From NCBI GenBank assembly GCA_028703945.1, contig JAQVLW010000004.1, positions 1-64,000 of the forward strand: DNA of 64,000 nucleotides, read 5' to 3'. Origin of the DNA: Aliarcobacter sp. (GTDB lineage Bacteria; Campylobacterota; Campylobacteria; Campylobacterales; Arcobacteraceae). Shown here piece by piece: positions 17,107-26,090 of this stretch. The first letter of the stretch is position 1. Every line of letters starts with the position of its first letter. The notes under the pieces are model-generated. The model saw nothing but the letters and a program-made list of their open reading frames with translations, ran no database searches and had not been told where the DNA came from. The translations under genes were made by a program, and so were the position numbers.

Positions 17107-18296
17107 CTACTTAAAATCTCTTTTAACTTTTCGTGTGCATTTATATTAGAACTAGTAGGAAGTGGATTTCCTTGATAATAAGAAATATTTCCATCATTCA
17201 CATAAAGATATTTTGTAACTGGTCTATCAAAATTTCCCATTGTTAATTTTATAAGTCCTGAATTTTGAGAGTTTTCAATGATATAAAGTTCTTCTACATG
17301 AATAAAATAATCTTTTTCAATTAATGATTTTGTTGGAATTGTTGTTAAAATATTATTAAAATTTATTTTAAAATCAAAAGAGAAATCAAAATTTAAATTA
17401 ATATTTTCATCAATATTTTGTGCTTCTAAAACCACATCATAAATATTTTTACCTTGTTTTTTCCATCTATCCTCATATTTACTAGATACTGCTAAATCTT
17501 TGTTTATATCAATAGTTATTCTTCCTTTAGGAAGATTCGTTAAAACTTCTGTACAAAAATCAAAATATTTTCTACTATCAGTTCTAAGCTCCAGTGTTCC
17601 ACTAACTTTTAAAACTCTTAATGCTTCATTTACAAACTCATTTGAATAAATTCTTCTATGTGGTTTTTTGTCCCAAGGAACAGGAAAATGTACAAATATT
17701 TTTCCTACTTTATTTGATTCAATAAATTCCATAAAAAGTCTTGCATCATAATTTACAACTAATACATTTGTAATATCCTGAAGCTCAAGTTGTTTTAGAA
17801 GTTGTTCAATAGAAGGATAGTGAATTTCAAGACCAATAAATTGAATATTTGGATTTGTTTTTGCTTGATGTAAAAGATGTCTTCCACTTCCAAAACCAAT
17901 CTCAATTTGAATTTCTTTATCAGTGTTAAAATCATCAACAAAATAGTTAATATCTTTTAGATACTCATTTTTTGCCTCTTCTTTTACTTTTAAGTTATGT
18001 GTATTTGAAAATAATACCTTTGCATTATTCAAATCTACATATGCATTTAAAGCATTTTTTACTAATGTAACAGGAGATAATCTTGTAACTTTATCAGCTT
18101 TAATCATTAAATCATCATTTTTCGGTTTTAGTGATAATAAAAATTCTTTATTTTCATTTTCTAATGCAATTCTATATTCGATTTTTCTAGTTTTTTGTGT
18201 AAAATTGTGAGATTTTGCAATAAACTTAAATTCTACTCCATCCTTTTGTGATGGAGTAGTTATTAATTCTTTTTTTTGAAATACTATATGTGGCAT
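17103..18296 (-). CDS. trmB: tRNA (guanine-N7)-methyltransferase, long epsilon form
   Basis: SAM-dependent enzyme that methylates G46 of tRNA. SAM-binding loop IEIGFGSGRHLLHQA (about residue 152), VNYDARLF acidic strand, and VHFPVPWDKKPHRRI, which is the TrmB PDPW-type motif. At 397 aa it carries an N-terminal extension (about 120 aa) and a C-terminal extension compared with E. coli TrmB (239 aa); this long form is typical of Campylobacterota. It overlaps both neighbours (flpA by 13 nt, ftsE by 4 nt). Confidence 0.93.
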   Translation of the reverse strand: MPHIVFQKKELITTPSQKDGVEFKFIAKSHNFTQKTRKIEYRIALENENKEFLLSLKPKNDDLMIKADKVTRLSPVTLVKNALNAYVDLNNAKVLFSNTHNLKVKEEAKNEYLKDINYFVDDFNTDKEIQIEIGFGSGRHLLHQAKTNPNIQFIGLEIHYPSIEQLLKQLELQDITNVLVVNYDARLFMEFIESNKVGKIFVHFPVPWDKKPHRRIYSNEFVNEALRVLKVSGTLELRTDSRKYFDFCTEVLTNLPKGRITIDINKDLAVSSKYEDRWKKQGKNIYDVVLEAQNIDENINLNFDFSFDFKINFNNILTTIPTKSLIEKDYFIHVEELYIIENSQNSGLIKLTMGNFDRPVTKYLYVNDGNISYYQGNPLPTSSNINAHEKLKEILSR

Positions 18297-19345
18297 TTAT
18301 CTTCTTGATTATAATAATTTTGGTTTAGTTTAATTTTTGCTAAATTTGAAGTTGGATTAGAAAGTAAATTAAAACTCATACCTTGTACAGAGTTTGAAGA
18401 ATTTTCCAGACCATCTTTATCTATTACGATTATTTTATAATAATAAGCTTTTCCACTATCTTCAGTAGTATCCGTATATTCTAAAGTATCTGCATTAACT
18501 TCTTTTATTTTTGAATAACCTAAAGCACTAAATGAACTTCTATATATTGCATATTTTACAACGTCACTTGTACTAGATGCATTCCAACTTATAGTTATTC
18601 TTTTAGCTTGATTATTTGTTGTTTTGATATTACTAACATTAGCTGGTAAAGGTTTTGTTTTCCCTACAACCACTTTAGTAGGAGCTGCTTCTACATCATC
18701 ATAACTAAATGCTTTAATTCTATATTTATAACTAGTATTATCATCTAATCCTGTATCTAAATATTCAACTTGAAGTCTTTCTTTTATTGTTTTTAAAAGT
18801 ATCCATTCATTTAAAAAGGTATTATACTTTTCAATTCTATAATAACCAACTCTTGTATCTGTATGTGGTCTCCAAATTAACTTTATACTTTTTGGTAAAT
18901 TCGAGATTGCTTGCATAAATTCAACAGGAGTGATTCTTGGAAGAGTTTGAATGATATATGCATCAGTTGTTTTTGATTCAATTCCATCATCCGTTATTGA
19001 AGATATTTGATACGCATATCTTGTTTTGGGTTCTAAGCCTTTATCAACATAATGAGTTGCGTATTTATTATCCATTGTTTTTATAAGTTTTAACTCATTT
19101 GAACCTTTATCTAATTCTGTTCTGTAAAAATTATAACCTACAACTCTTGAATCATTTACTTTTTCCCATTCAAATCCAATATTTGCCATATCAGGAATAG
19201 ATTTAATAGAATTGTAACTTACAACTTCAATAGAATTATCTACCTTTGGTTTTGTTGGAGCATTGAAGTTATCAATGATATTTGTACAACCACTAAATAA
19301 AAGTATTAAAGTTGCTAACGATGTTGTTTTCATTAAGTTTGTCAT
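18284..19345 (-). CDS. flpA: Fibronectin type III lipoprotein, FlpA homologue
   Basis: Outer-surface lipoprotein of 353 aa. The lipobox LLFSGC near residue 19 predicts signal peptidase II cleavage and lipidation. The mature part contains three fibronectin type III repeats (WEKVNDSRVVGYNFYR, WRPHTDTRVGYYRIEKY, WNASSTSDVVKYAIYR), each with the W...Y...Y/YR pattern. The position between rluD and trmB matches C. jejuni Cj1279c, FlpA, which binds host fibronectin. Good ribosome site (GAGGAG). It overlaps the rluD-type gene by 53 nt. Adhesin function is inferred from the homologue; a role in FtsEX envelope work is also possible given the operon. Confidence 0.88.
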   Translation of the reverse strand: MTNLMKTTSLATLILLFSGCTNIIDNFNAPTKPKVDNSIEVVSYNSIKSIPDMANIGFEWEKVNDSRVVGYNFYRTELDKGSNELKLIKTMDNKYATHYVDKGLEPKTRYAYQISSITDDGIESKTTDAYIIQTLPRITPVEFMQAISNLPKSIKLIWRPHTDTRVGYYRIEKYNTFLNEWILLKTIKERLQVEYLDTGLDDNTSYKYRIKAFSYDDVEAAPTKVVVGKTKPLPANVSNIKTTNNQAKRITISWNASSTSDVVKYAIYRSSFSALGYSKIKEVNADTLEYTDTTEDSGKAYYYKIIVIDKDGLENSSNSVQGMSFNLLSNPTSNLAKIKLNQNYYNQEDKCHI

Positions 19346-20279
19346 TTATATTCTCCTCTTTAAAATTAATATTTAGGAATTCATCCATATCATTTGGTAA
19401 ATTTGCTTTGAAACTCATTTGCTTATTTGTGATTGGATGAGTTAAATAAAGATAATAAGCATGCAAATAAAATCTATTTATTTTATTTAATTCGCCCTTA
19501 AAACCATATAAATTATCCCCTAAAATATGCCTATTTATCGAACTCAAGTGAACTCTAATTTGATGAGTTCTTCCTGTAAATAATTTAGCAGCTATTAATT
19601 CATAATTTTCTTTATCACTTAATACAATCTTATTAAATGCTGATTTTGCAAATCTTCCATTTTGTTCAATTGACATTTTTAATCTATTATTTGAATTTCT
19701 TGCTATTGGTTTATCTATTATAATATTATCTTTTAATGGCATATCAATTATTGCTAAATAGTATCTTCCCATAGTTTTATCTTCTAATTGTTTTGATAAT
19801 CCTACATGGGCTTGATTTGTTTTTGCAACAACCATTACACCACTTGTTCCTTTATCAATTCTATGTACGATACCATGTCTTTCTTCGCCACTCAATGTTG
19901 ATAATGATATATTATTTAATTTTAGCCAATCAACTAAAGTCGCATCCTTGACACTTGGTGCATCATGAACAGTTAAGTTGTAAGGTTTATTTATAACTAA
20001 AATATCATTATCTTCAAAAATAATTTGTACATTTTTATCTTTTAAAGACTCTTTTACAAAATTCTCATCTTTTTTAGGATTCAATTCAGATTCTGGAAAA
20101 TGAACATCAATATTTTGATTTTCCTTTAATTTAAGACCAGTTTTACTTACAATTTTCCCATCTACTCTTACAAATTCTTTTTTTATTAATTGTTCGATTT
20201 GATTTCTTGAAGCATCAATTTTTGATGCTAGAAATTTATCAAGTCGATTTGTTTCAGAAACAATAAAATTTTTATCCAT
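19293..20279 (-). CDS. RluD-family 23S rRNA pseudouridine synthase
   Basis: Converts uridine to pseudouridine in rRNA. N-terminal S4 RNA-binding domain (RLDKFLASKIDASRNQIEQLIKKEFVRVDG), then the catalytic domain with HRIDKGTSG, whose Asp is the nucleophile, and RTHQIRVH. I take ATG 20279 (MDKNFIV, AAAGAG upstream) over GTG 20297. The last 53 nt overlap flpA, so the C-terminal tail is Asn-rich and poorly conserved. It is the start of the minus-strand envelope operon. Whether it is RluD or RluC-like by target cannot be read from sequence. Confidence 0.9.
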   Translation of the reverse strand: MDKNFIVSETNRLDKFLASKIDASRNQIEQLIKKEFVRVDGKIVSKTGLKLKENQNIDVHFPESELNPKKDENFVKESLKDKNVQIIFEDNDILVINKPYNLTVHDAPSVKDATLVDWLKLNNISLSTLSGEERHGIVHRIDKGTSGVMVVAKTNQAHVGLSKQLEDKTMGRYYLAIIDMPLKDNIIIDKPIARNSNNRLKMSIEQNGRFAKSAFNKIVLSDKENYELIAAKLFTGRTHQIRVHLSSINRHILGDNLYGFKGELNKINRFYLHAYYLYLTHPITNKQMSFKANLPNDMDEFLNINFKEENINDKLNENNIVSNFNTFI

Positions 20280-20298
20280 ATTTAGATACTCTTTCACT

Positions 20299-21405
20299 AT
20301 GCGTTTATTTGATAAAAGAATTATTTCCCATTTTGATTATTTGTTAATAATATTTATTTTACCTTTGATATTTATATCATACCATTTAATTGGTGAAACA
20401 AACGAAAGGTTAGCTAATAAACAACTAGTATATTATGTAATTTCTATTTTTATATTTCTAATAGTTTTTATTTTACCTATTAGAAGAAAAATTAGAGTTA
20501 TTCCGACTTTATATTGGTTAGGTATTATATTACTAATTGCTGTTGAGTTTTTAGGTATTTCAAAATTAGGTGCTACGAGATGGTTACCTATACCTTTTTT
20601 AAACACGACTATTCAGCCTTCAGAATTAATAAAACCAGTATTTATTTTAATGCTTGGATATTTAGTTTATCATAAACCACCACCAAAAGGCGGGTATGGT
20701 TTCTTAGATTTCCTTTATTTTTCAATTTATATTTTATTACCATTTATATTAATCGCTAAAGAACCTGATTTAGGAACAGCAATGATTTTACTTTTAGTAG
20801 GTTATGGAGTTTTATTTATTATTGGTATAAATTGGAAAATTTGGGCAACTATTTTTCTTGTAATAGGAATATCTTCACCATTTATTTATACTTATTTAAT
20901 AAAAGATTATCAGAAAAAAAGAATCACTGATTTTGTTTCAGAAGAGCCAAGTTATCATGTTCAACAATCAATTATAGCAATTGGTTCAGGTGGACTTACA
21001 GGAAAACAAAGTGAAGATGCAACTCAAACACAACTAAAGTTTTTGCCAATTGCAACAAGTGACTTTATTTTTGCGTATTTTGTTGAAAGACATGGATTTC
21101 TTGGTGCAATTGGGTTGATATTTTTATATACATTAATAATAATTCATTTACTTAGCATGAATTATTATTTTAAAGATGATTATATGATTAGAGTTTTTTC
21201 TTCAGGATTAGGACTATTAATCTTTTTTAATATGAGTGTAAATATTTTAATGGTTATAGGTTTTGCACCAGTTGTTGGACTCCCTTTACCATTATTCTCT
21301 TATGGAGGAAGTTCTTTTATTAATTTTATTGTAACCTTTGCAATTTTAGAAAACTTGTTAGCATTTAGATATATGAATTTGTATAATTATGAAAGAAAGT
21401 TATAA
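20299..21405 (+). CDS. rodA: Rod shape-determining glycosyltransferase RodA
   Basis: SEDS-family polymerase that builds peptidoglycan glycan strands during cell elongation with a class B PBP. 368 aa, about ten membrane segments; hallmark sequences include GATRWLPIPFLNTTIQPSEL, AKEPDLGTAMI and the C-terminal LPLPLFSYGGSS. The start ATG lies only 19 nt from the divergent synthase start, and I see no good ribosome site (GATACTCTTTCACT), so translation initiation may be weak or leader-dependent. The shorter length and the lack of division-cluster neighbours favour RodA over FtsW. Confidence 0.92.
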   Translation: MRLFDKRIISHFDYLLIIFILPLIFISYHLIGETNERLANKQLVYYVISIFIFLIVFILPIRRKIRVIPTLYWLGIILLIAVEFLGISKLGATRWLPIPFLNTTIQPSELIKPVFILMLGYLVYHKPPPKGGYGFLDFLYFSIYILLPFILIAKEPDLGTAMILLLVGYGVLFIIGINWKIWATIFLVIGISSPFIYTYLIKDYQKKRITDFVSEEPSYHVQQSIIAIGSGGLTGKQSEDATQTQLKFLPIATSDFIFAYFVERHGFLGAIGLIFLYTLIIIHLLSMNYYFKDDYMIRVFSSGLGLLIFFNMSVNILMVIGFAPVVGLPLPLFSYGGSSFINFIVTFAILENLLAFRYMNLYNYERKL

Positions 21406-21417
21406 AATAAGAGTCAG

Positions 21418-22131
21418 TTAAATGATTCCTTGTTTTTCTAAAACATCAGTTAAAATTTCTAAATCATCAATTGAATTACCACACACTTTTTTATCAGTTT
21501 TTATTTCAACGATTTCTTCTTGTTTTTCTCCCATATATATATAATTTAAAATATATTCTCGTTTTAATAAATCAACAGTACTCCTATCTTCACATAAAGA
21601 GTCTTGAATTTGTTTTTTAAATTTGTTTTTTAAAAATTTATCATCTAAAAGAACTTCGTGAAGTTGATATTTGTAATAAATAGTTTTATCTTTTTTATAG
21701 ATGTCAATTAAAGTACTATTCATGTCTATTTGTATTGGTAATTTATCTTTAAAACTCTCAATTTCTTTTTCTAAAGCATAATCTTCAAAAAAGTAGAATT
21801 TACTAACTTCAATAAAAAAATTTATAGAAAATAATAAATTAATACTTACTAATAATTTTGATAGAAATGACCAAATTTTTGAACCACTATATTTATTAGC
21901 TGTTCTATAAATACTTAATGATATAAGAATAGAATAAATTAAAATGACAAAATATAAAAAGAATTCTAAATAATTTTCCTTATTTTGTGCATATTTTGTT
22001 TGCATAAAATACATTTCAAAAAAAACTTCAATTAAAAATGATAAAAAAATAAACCAGAACCAAAAAACAACAACTAAAGAAGTTTCTCCATTTATTAGTT
22101 TAAAAAAATAGTTTTTATTTATTGATGACAT
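21418..22131 (-). CDS. Predicted inner-membrane protein, unknown function
   Basis: 237 aa with three strong hydrophobic segments in the N-terminal 130 residues (about 20-42, 57-75, 85-107) and a charged soluble C-terminal half that ends with Glu/Lys-rich sequence and two Cys (SLCEDRS, VCGNS). I do not recognise the family. It follows the TonB-like gene by 8 nt on the same strand and converges on rodA, so it is probably co-transcribed with the TonB-like gene and may act with it in the envelope. Confidence 0.72.
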   Translation of the reverse strand: MSSINKNYFFKLINGETSLVVVFWFWFIFLSFLIEVFFEMYFMQTKYAQNKENYLEFFLYFVILIYSILISLSIYRTANKYSGSKIWSFLSKLLVSINLLFSINFFIEVSKFYFFEDYALEKEIESFKDKLPIQIDMNSTLIDIYKKDKTIYYKYQLHEVLLDDKFLKNKFKKQIQDSLCEDRSTVDLLKREYILNYIYMGEKQEEIVEIKTDKKVCGNSIDDLEILTDVLEKQGII

Positions 22132-22139
22132 TTTTTCCC

Positions 22140-22868
22140 TTAGTATAATCTATATTGTACATTGAATCTTAGTTTTGTTGATGTTTGAGGTTTTGGATAA
22201 TCTTTATATGCAATCTCTATTAATTCCACGGAATAATCATCTAAAACAGCGTATCCAGAGGAATCTATCACTTTTAATCCCGTAATACTTCCATCTGGAT
22301 GAAACATAAACTCAATAACATTTACTCCACCAATTCTAAGTTTTGCAGCAAGTGGTGGATAACCTAATCTATTTAAAACTCTTTGAGTAATAGTTTGAAA
22401 ATTAGTTAGATTTTTTTCTAAATATGCTTTTTGAACTTTTGTAAACTTATCATATTCTTCTCCGTATAATTTTTGAAGTTCATTTAAAATTTCTTTATTT
22501 ATAGGTTGTTTTTGAGATAAGAAATCTTCCAATGTTTTATCTTGAAGAGATTCTTTTTTATTTACAATTTGTTCATTTAATACTTTTTTTTGTAATTCTT
22601 TTGATTTTTCAAAATCTATTTTTTTATTATTCTCAACTTTTTTTTGAATCTCTTTTTTTACTACTACTTCTTTTTGAATTTCTGGAAGTTCAACTTTTTT
22701 TTCAATTATAGGTTCTTCTTTTTTTAATTTTATAAATTTTACATCAGATTTTTTTATAACTTCTTGTTTAATTTGATTATTTTTCTTAAATTCATCATTA
22801 TTATATTTCTTAAATAGAAAAAAATGTAAAGATATTGAAATAATAAAGGCTAGGATAATAATTTTCAT
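22140..22868 (-). CDS. TonB-like protein (energy transducer C-terminal domain)
   Basis: N-terminal signal anchor (MKIIILAFIISISLHFFLF), a long Lys/Glu-rich periplasmic spacer (about 25-130) in place of the usual proline-rich one, and a C-terminal TonB fold (GGVNVIEFMFHPDGSITGLKVIDSSG, then a YRLY end). It would link inner-membrane energy to outer-membrane receptors, or serve as a TonB-like structural protein. No ExbB/ExbD genes are adjacent. I choose ATG 22868 over TTG 22886: a TATAAT hexamer ends 7 nt before this ATG, suggesting a leaderless or near-leaderless transcript. Confidence 0.85.
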   Translation of the reverse strand: MKIIILAFIISISLHFFLFKKYNNDEFKKNNQIKQEVIKKSDVKFIKLKKEEPIIEKKVELPEIQKEVVVKKEIQKKVENNKKIDFEKSKELQKKVLNEQIVNKKESLQDKTLEDFLSQKQPINKEILNELQKLYGEEYDKFTKVQKAYLEKNLTNFQTITQRVLNRLGYPPLAAKLRIGGVNVIEFMFHPDGSITGLKVIDSSGYAVLDDYSVELIEIAYKDYPKPQTSTKLRFNVQYRLY

Positions 22869-22874
22869 AGCGCG

Positions 22875-22880
22875 ATTATA
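22875..22880 (-). promoter_or_regulatory. -10 element TATAAT directly before the TonB-like gene
   Basis: On the minus strand TATAAT is followed by CGCGCT and then ATG. With usual -10 geometry transcription would begin at or next to the A of the ATG, leaving no room for a ribosome site. Confidence 0.5.
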
Positions 22881-22918
22881 GTACAATTACGCTAATAAAT
22901 GATTAATAGGAATATAGA

Positions 22919-24199
22919 ATGTTTAATAAATCAATAAAAGCTTATGAAGAAGCTTGTGAAGTAATTCCAGGAGGAGTTGATTCACCTGTTCGCGCTTTTA
23001 AAAGTGTTGGAGGAACTCCACCTTTTATAGAAAAAGGTGAGGGTGCTTATTTATTTGATATAGATGGAAATAAGTATTTAGATTTTGTACAAAGTTGGGG
23101 ACCACTTATTTTTGGTCATTGTGATAAAGATATTGAAAATGCAGTGATTGAAACTGCAAAAAAAGGTTTATCTTTTGGAGCTCCTACAATTCTTGAAACA
23201 CAACTAGCAAATGAAATTGTTGATATGTTTGATAATATAGATAAAGTTAGATTTGTTAGCTCAGGAACTGAGGCTGTAATGTCTGCAATTAGACTAGCAC
23301 GTGGAGTTACAGGAAAAAATGATATTATAAAATTTGAGGGTTGTTATCATGGACACTCTGATTCACTTTTAGTACAAGCTGGTTCTGGAATGGCAACATT
23401 TGGAAGCCCAAGTAGTCCTGGAGTTCCAGCTGATTTAACAAAACATACTTTAATTTGCGAATATAATAATATTGAAAATCTAAAAAAATGTTTTGCTGAT
23501 AGTTCTGATATTGCTTGTATTATTATTGAGCCAATCGCTGGAAATATGGGATTAGTTCCAGCAGATGAAGAGTTTTTAAAAGCTTGTAGAGAGCTTTGTG
23601 ATGCTAATAATACTCTATTGATTTTTGATGAAGTAATGTCAGGGTTTAGAGCTTCTTTAAAAGGTGCGAGTGGAATTTCAAAAATAAAAGCTGACATAAT
23701 TACTTTTGGAAAGGTAATTGGTGCTGGAATGCCTGTTGGTGCATTTGCTGCAAATAAAAAAATAATGGGATATTTAAGTCCTGATGGAACTGTTTATCAA
23801 GCTGGAACTCTAAGTGGAAATCCTGTTGCAATGGCAGCTGGATTGGTGAGTTTACGAAAATTAAAAGCAAATCCTGAGATTTATGATGATTTAAGCGCTA
23901 AAGCTTTAAGGTTAGTAAATGGTTTAAAAGAAATAGCTACAAAAAATGATATTTCTTTGCAAGTGAATACAAGAGGAAGTATGTTTGGTTTTTTCTTTTG
24001 TGAAAAAGAACCTAAAAACTTTAAAGAAGTAGGTCTTTGTGATTTTAAAAGATTTGCAACATTTCATCATGAAATGTTAAAAAAAGGTTTTTATTTTGCT
24101 TGTTCACAATATGAAACTGGTTTTATTTGTACAAAAATTACAAATGAAGATATTGATGCTTGTCTTAATGCAGCATCAGAAATAATGAAAAAATTATAA
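22919..24199 (+). CDS. hemL: Glutamate-1-semialdehyde 2,1-aminomutase
   Basis: PLP enzyme that makes 5-aminolevulinate from glutamate-1-semialdehyde in the C5 heme pathway. N-terminal [10 protein letters not shown] and the PLP-lysine segment [15 protein letters not shown] are intact, together with [16 protein letters not shown] and GCYHGHSDS. At 426 aa it is full length. It starts 33 nt from the divergent TonB-like gene start. ppnP follows 14 nt later in the same direction. Confidence 0.96.
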   Translation: MFNKSIKAYEEACEVIPGGVDSPVRAFKSVGGTPPFIEKGEGAYLFDIDGNKYLDFVQSWGPLIFGHCDKDIENAVIETAKKGLSFGAPTILETQLANEIVDMFDNIDKVRFVSSGTEAVMSAIRLARGVTGKNDIIKFEGCYHGHSDSLLVQAGSGMATFGSPSSPGVPADLTKHTLICEYNNIENLKKCFADSSDIACIIIEPIAGNMGLVPADEEFLKACRELCDANNTLLIFDEVMSGFRASLKGASGISKIKADIITFGKVIGAGMPVGAFAANKKIMGYLSPDGTVYQAGTLSGNPVAMAAGLVSLRKLKANPEIYDDLSAKALRLVNGLKEIATKNDISLQVNTRGSMFGFFFCEKEPKNFKEVGLCDFKRFATFHHEMLKKGFYFACSQYETGFICTKITNEDIDACLNAASEIMKKL

Positions 24200-24213
24200 A
24201 AAAAGGAATAAAA

Positions 24214-24531
24214 ATGCCAACAATTAAAAATGTAGAATTAACAAAAAAAGCAAATATCTATTTTGATGGAAATGTTACAAGTAGAAGTTTTATAGACGAA
24301 AATGGTGTTAAAAAAACATTAGGAATTATGATGCCAGGAGAGTATACTTTTGGAACAAATGATGCTGAACATATGGAAATTATTGCAGGTCGTGTTGAAG
24401 TATTAATAGCTAGTGGTGATAGTAACTGGAAAACAATTGATGCTGGTGGATCTTTTGAAGTTCCTGCAAATTGTAGTTTTGACATAAAAGTATTAGAAAT
24501 AACAGATTATTGTTGTACTTTTATAAATTAA
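24214..24531 (+). CDS. ppnP: Pyrimidine/purine nucleoside phosphorylase PpnP (DUF1255)
   Basis: Small cupin-fold phosphorylase that splits nucleosides with phosphate. At 105 aa it is the normal family size. Recognisable family sequence includes NVTSRSF, KKTLGIMMPGEYTFGT, EIIAGRVEVL and a C-terminal YCCTFIN. It sits 14 nt after hemL with a ribosome site (AAAAGGAATAAAA), probably in a hemL-ppnP-atpZ-like operon. Confidence 0.88.
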   Translation: MPTIKNVELTKKANIYFDGNVTSRSFIDENGVKKTLGIMMPGEYTFGTNDAEHMEIIAGRVEVLIASGDSNWKTIDAGGSFEVPANCSFDIKVLEITDYCCTFIN

Positions 24532-24545
24532 ATTGGGTTTATTAA

Positions 24546-24860
24546 ATGGAAGATAACAACACGAATAAACCAAAACACCAAGATAAAATAGTTGCTCTTG
24601 ATAGTTTATCTTTAGGTATTTCTATTGTTGCTGCTATTATCATAGGTTTTGGTATTGGTTATGGTTTAAAACAATTAACTGGATATACATGGACTTTATG
24701 GCTTGGTATTGCATGGGGAATTGCAGCCGCAATTGTAAATGTTTATAGAGCATATAAAAGAGCTCAAAAAGTGTATGAAGGTATGGAAAACGACCCAAGA
24801 TATGCTTATCGAGCAAAATATGGAGATAAATCTTTTGATAAAGATGATGATGAAGATTAA
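24546..24860 (+). CDS. AtpZ/AtpI-family membrane protein
   Basis: 104 aa with two transmembrane helices (about 24-44 and 50-69; ISIVAAIIIGFGIGYGLKQL, WTLWLGIAWGIAAAIVNVYRA) and charged ends, the layout of AtpZ/AtpI proteins that help assemble the F-type ATPase c-ring or carry Mg/Ca. No ATP synthase genes are in the window. The following gene begins within its last codons (11-nt overlap). Confidence 0.78.
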   Translation: MEDNNTNKPKHQDKIVALDSLSLGISIVAAIIIGFGIGYGLKQLTGYTWTLWLGIAWGIAAAIVNVYRAYKRAQKVYEGMENDPRYAYRAKYGDKSFDKDDDED

Positions 24861-25401
24861 TCTAGAAATTCAAAAATTTGCAAAGGTCTTTATTCTTTTA
24901 GACTTTTGTATTATTTTGTATTATTTGTTTTTCCAAAATAAATTTTGGTTACTAAATACACAAGTTGCATTTATATCTTCTTTATTTATTATCATTGCCT
25001 CTTTTTTATCTTATAGAAAAAATATTCAAAATAGATTATCAAACCTTGATTTAAGCCAAATAAATGAGGGTGTTGATAGAGATAAAATTGATGAAATAGA
25101 TGACCCATATGATTTATATACGCAATATAAAGAGATACCAGAAGATGAGTTAACTACTGAAAAAATTAAAGAGATAATTAATGATGAAAAATCAAAAGTA
25201 AAAAGAAATTCTTTTAAAAATACAATTTTTTCAGCGAGTGGATTTTTGTCAATCTATAGAATTTTAGGTTATGGAATTTTAATATTTGGTTTTTTTGCTT
25301 TAAATAATAATAAAGTTTTTTTGCCAATTGCATTTATTATAGGATTAGGAATAGTTCCAATTGGAATTTTATTTTCAAAGCTTCTTGAAAAAAAGCTTTG
25401 A
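24850..25401 (+). CDS. Predicted membrane protein, unknown
   Basis: The track starts this ORF at 24739, deep inside the AtpZ-like gene in another frame. The ATGATGATG at 24844-24852 gives a sensible start (MKINLEIQKFAKVF) overlapping that gene by 11 nt. The 183-aa product has two N-terminal helices (about 12-30 and 36-53), an acidic soluble middle (QINEGVDRDKIDEIDDP), and two C-terminal helices. I do not recognise the family. A comparable integral-membrane gene lies beside hemL in Campylobacter, but I cannot verify homology. Confidence 0.7.
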   Translation: MKINLEIQKFAKVFILLDFCIILYYLFFQNKFWLLNTQVAFISSLFIIIASFLSYRKNIQNRLSNLDLSQINEGVDRDKIDEIDDPYDLYTQYKEIPEDELTTEKIKEIINDEKSKVKRNSFKNTIFSASGFLSIYRILGYGILIFGFFALNNNKVFLPIAFIIGLGIVPIGILFSKLLEKKL

Positions 25402-25405
25402 AAAT

Positions 25406-26086
25406 TTAAAGAATTAAAGGTAAATCAATTGTTACCTTAGAATCATCATAAGTTATGATAAAAGAGTTTGTCTCTTTTATATTTAATGATGAAAAATCAC
25501 TTTCTTCATTTGCTACAATCTCGACACTTATTAAAGAGTATTTTATATTATCGATTTTAATATACTCTCCAATTTTTAATAAAATAGAACAAGCTACATT
25601 ATTTTTATTTTTAAAAACTTCAAAAACACTATTTAATGTTTTTATAAATGAACTTGCATCTAATTTAAATTCTGGAATTGATGGGTCATAATTTTTTGTA
25701 AAATTAATATTATTTTTTATTTTGCTTGTTGAAATTGCTAAATCAACTAAAGTAAAGATATTTGTTGTATTGATATTTTTAATGTTAAGTTTTGATTCTT
25801 TTTTCACCATAGCACTTTTATAAAGTTTCATATGTATTTCATCTTCATTTTCATAACTAATTGTTATTGCATAAAATGTATAGTTTTTAATTGTTAAATC
25901 AATATAAGAAGTTAATGCTCCAAAAGTTTTTGGAGCATACGTTAATGCTAAATCAAAAAGCTCTTTTTGTTTAATTCTATTTAACAAAAATTGAGCTTCA
26001 GAATTTGAATAAATTATTTTTGAGCTAGATGAAAAAGATAAAATAGGATTTAAATCTAATTCAACCCACTCTTCAAAAAAACTCAT
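25406..26086 (-). CDS. Conserved-looking soluble protein next to rpoD, PAS-like N-terminus
   Basis: 226 aa, no signal or membrane segment. The N-terminal 100 residues (NPILSFSSSSKIIYSNSEAQFLLN, then alternating strands) read like a PAS fold, and the C-terminal part is strand-rich and lacks kinase motifs. It lies 4 nt downstream of rpoD on the same strand, so it is likely co-transcribed with the housekeeping sigma factor. Function unknown; a sensory or modulating role is speculation. Confidence 0.65.
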   Translation of the reverse strand: MSFFEEWVELDLNPILSFSSSSKIIYSNSEAQFLLNRIKQKELFDLALTYAPKTFGALTSYIDLTIKNYTFYAITISYENEDEIHMKLYKSAMVKKESKLNIKNINTTNIFTLVDLAISTSKIKNNINFTKNYDPSIPEFKLDASSFIKTLNSVFEVFKNKNNVACSILLKIGEYIKIDNIKYSLISVEIVANEESDFSSLNIKETNSFIITYDDSKVTIDLPLIL

Positions 26087-26090
26087 ATAA

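Noticed and set aside
24739-24849. Track start of the membrane protein at 24739
   Set aside because: This stretch is inside the AtpZ-like gene in another frame; ATG 24850 gives a normal start with 11-nt overlap.
25376-25400. CAAAGCTT/AAGCTTTG hairpin at the end of the 183-aa membrane gene
   Set aside because: Contained in coding sequence with no T-run after it, so weak as a terminator.
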